A stretch of 64,000 bases of DNA from Leishmania mexicana MHOM/GT/2001/U1103 (lineage: Eukaryota; Euglenozoa; Kinetoplastea; Trypanosomatida; Trypanosomatidae), in assembly GCF_000234665.1 (NCBI RefSeq), contig NC_018330.1:964551-1028550 (forward strand), given 5' to 3'. The translations under genes and the position numbers were made by a program. This document shows, piece by piece, positions 61,709 through 64,000 of this stretch. Every line of letters starts with the position of its first letter. The first letter of the stretch is position 1. Below the pieces are notes generated by a model. The model was not told where the DNA came from and did not search any database. It saw nothing but the letters and a program-made list of their open reading frames with translations.

Positions 61709-63714
61709 GGCGCACAGGCTTGTCCCAAAAGCAAGGTGGAAAAAAGAAGGCAAAAAGGTGAGGCGATGTACCTGATAGCATTGGCATGCCCGTCATTGGA
61801 TCCTTCATCACAGTTCTCTACAGGTTCCCTTTTCTTGTCTGTTCTTCAGCCCACGTCTTTTTCCGTGGCTTAATGTTTCACATTGTGTCTTTTTGTTTTC
61901 TTGGGTTACTGCGAGTCCTCATTTTTGTCGATCACGTTGAACTTACCTAACGATTGCGGACATAATAAAACGGGAGTCGTGTGTGCTATTCTATTGGGTA
62001 CCCGATATCGAAACAGATACCCACGGCTCTCTAGGCATGCACGCATTGTCACAAAGACACGCCCCTGCACACCCTTTTACATTCTTCTCACTCTTTCTTC
62101 TCTTTGTGTTTTCCTTGCACCTCTCAACACGGTATCCAACCCGTTAACGCATGCTCACTCTACTTCAACATCAGAGAGATATCTGAGGTGGGAAGGGAAA
62201 GCGAACCTAGGAATTCACCCTCTTGCAGGCCGCGAGGGATAGTGGCAGTGTTTCAGCAGTGTTTTGCAGCCTTAAACCTCGAGCTGAGGCCATGTTGTCA
62301 CGTCTGTGCCCACGGGTGTGTCAGCCCGTCGCTGCAGCGAAGGTGAGGAGAGACTCCTTCAGAACACACGGCAAGCGTCTCTGGTTATACGTTTGCTGTT
62401 ATATCGCCCACTTTTTATGCTCTGCTCCCTTGTGTCGTGTTTCCCGTGTCGAAACCTGACGAGTGACGCAGTACTCTTCCATCTGTGGATACTTCTCACA
62501 ATCTCTTCCCTTGCGCATGCCATCTCTGTGCTTTGCTGTTTATCTTTACTATGAGGTCCCGCACAAACAGCGTGGAGGGGACGTTGCCCTGGAAACTCTA
62601 GCTGCAACAGGTCACGTTGCTTTTCTGTGATACAGGCTTTGCTTGGGTGAAGGACAAGACGATGGGCCACCTTGAATAAGACTTCCTTACCATAGACGTA
62701 AGAAGTGACTCAACGCAGAATACACAGCAGCGCTTGCGCACGCTATGCCACCCTCTCCACATAGTATCTCGTGTCCGCCTTGTCGCGCCGTTTCTGGCAT
62801 CCTTTGGTACAGCTTTCTGTGCAACCCCCGTGGTGTGAAGTAAGGCAGCGCGGCCATTTACGCAGCTGCTCATCACCCGTGAGGTGCGGAACTCAGTGTT
62901 CTGTACGAGAAGACAGAGGCCTGCGAGGAACACGCTGCATGGACCTATGAAAGAGTTGTACCCCTCCTGCGTCGGTGATTTGGCAGTGCACTGCGTATCG
63001 CAACACACAATACTCTGCGGCATCTAGGCTTCAGTTGTACCAGCACACCCGGGTATCCACGGCTGACACGGCGCTTCCATGATAACGGTGAGATATGTGG
63101 CTCTGTGCCGTCCCACGTCATGTTGTTCCCATCGTAACAACCTCTGGTGCTGCATTGAGTGAGCGGACGCCAGCTGTACAGGGTGCTATACGTGCGTAGC
63201 CGTTTTCAAGACGACGGCCATCTGGAGGTCTATATGCGCCATTTCGTGGCGAGATTCGGTTCCACGTGTTTTCTGTTATCGATTCTCGAGGATGGTACCC
63301 GGAAGGAAACACAGTAAGAAACTGACTGACAGTTTCTTAAAGGCATGTGTGCTTGGGCAAACGTACGCCATGCCCTGCCTCTGAACACAATCGTACAGGC
63401 ATCTATCACCCACATTGTCTATTACTGCCTGACACGTCTGGAAATCGGACACTTGACGCACAAATTAGAATCCTGAATCCTTGTACATACCGGTGCGTGC
63501 TCCATTCCTGCCACCTGCGCTGCCCAGAGTGCTTCCTGGCACATTCGCTTGTCGTCGTGGTCTTGGGTTCCCTGGTGCTTGTGCCTGCCCGACCTCCCAT
63601 ACCACTATTCAGATGTGTGGTTGCCCCGCTGTGTGTGCTTGTCCGCTTTTCCTCTGTGGTCGGGGTGGGGCATTAACACCGGCGCCCACTGCACGACTCC
63701 GCTAGCTACACTGC
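61709..63714. other. Subtelomeric non-coding region, 2.0 kb
   Basis: No supported gene on either strand. GC content is lower and third-position bias is absent. One ATG-started - strand frame (63,023 down to 62,598, 141 aa) is rejected for lack of any pattern. Confidence 0.6.
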
Positions 63715-63897
63715 GTGTTGTGTGTGATTAACCTGCTGCTGTATTTGTGTGTGTTGTTAGTTGTTGGCGCTGCTGCTGCGTTATAAGCAGACCTGTGTGC
63801 AGGATTGTGATGGTGATGGTTGTGGTTATGGCTGTGGATGTGTTGCTGTTATCCCTTGGTGTGTGTGGTCTATTAAAAATTGTTGTGTGCGTGTGGT
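63715..63897. other. G/T-rich telomere-proximal sequence
   Basis: Just before the telomere the + strand is dominated by G and T with few C (for example GTGATGGTGATGGTTGTGG). The bias has the same polarity as the G-rich telomeric strand. Known Leishmania telomere-associated boxes could not be confirmed by eye. Confidence 0.7.
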
Positions 63898-64000
63898 GGG
63901 TTAGGGTTAGGGTTAGGGTTAGGGTTAGGGTTAGGGTTAGGGTTAGGGTTAGGGTTAGGGTTAGGGTTAGGGTTAGGGTTAGGGTTAGGGTTAGGGTTAG
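63898..64000 (+). repeat. Telomere, TTAGGG repeats
   Basis: GGG followed by 16 perfect TTAGGG hexamers and TTAG at the window end. The G-rich strand runs outward, so this is a real right-hand chromosome end and may continue beyond the window. Confidence 0.99.

Noticed and set aside
62598..63023. 141-codon ATG frame on the - strand in the subtelomere
   Set aside because: Opposite to the whole transcription unit, cysteine-rich random-looking sequence, no acceptor on that strand.
1..64000. tRNA, rRNA, snoRNA and CRISPR searches by eye
   Set aside because: No T-loop motif GGTTCGAATCC or variant, no rRNA-like block and no regularly spaced repeats were seen; small C/D-box RNAs cannot be excluded without a tool.

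Overview
This window looks like the right-hand end of a trypanosomatid chromosome, from Leishmania or a very close relative. Every supported protein gene lies on the + strand, has no intron, and follows a pyrimidine-rich stretch ending in AG, as expected of trans-spliced polycistronic transcription. The window ends in perfect TTAGGG telomere repeats from about 63,898. The last two genes, 6-phosphogluconolactonase and glutamate 5-kinase, are as I recall neighbours at the end of Leishmania major chromosome 26. The species cannot be named from the sequence alone.

Layout. From 1 to 14.9 kb there is a PPR-like helical protein cut by the window edge, two small proteins (94 and 86 aa), an ATP-grasp plus SET fusion, a NEK kinase and a small basic protein. 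From 16.7 to 29.8 kb there is a TULIP-like plus PqiA-like membrane protein, a probable 154-aa protein, a coiled-coil acidic protein, a FAD monooxygenase, a cyclin-like protein and DPH3. From 31.1 to 47.5 kb there is a mitochondrial-looking Q-rich protein, a 72-aa protein, a proline-rich hypothetical protein, a coiled-coil BRCT protein and a full-length ABCB transporter. From 47.5 to 58.1 kb the region is gene-poor, with one secreted-type 377-aa protein and fragments of at least one decayed gene. From 58.1 to 61.7 kb come RCE1, 6-phosphogluconolactonase and glutamate 5-kinase. The last 2.3 kb is non-coding subtelomere and telomere.

Repeats. Two repeat pairs in direct orientation are interleaved. 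A 679-bp sequence occurs at 9,577 and 33,219, with no difference visible. A roughly 517-bp SIDER2-like retroposon occurs at 19,612 and 38,206, with about five differences. They could support recombination into 23.6-kb and 18.6-kb circles, and both SIDER2-like copies sit directly downstream of genes, where this family is known to destabilise mRNAs.

The genes do not form one pathway, as is normal for a trypanosomatid transcription unit. The best leads are the ATP-grasp/SET fusion, the TULIP/PqiA protein, the divergent cyclin-like protein, the unclassified 679-bp repeat with gene-like sequence next to its second copy, and the decayed subtelomeric block.
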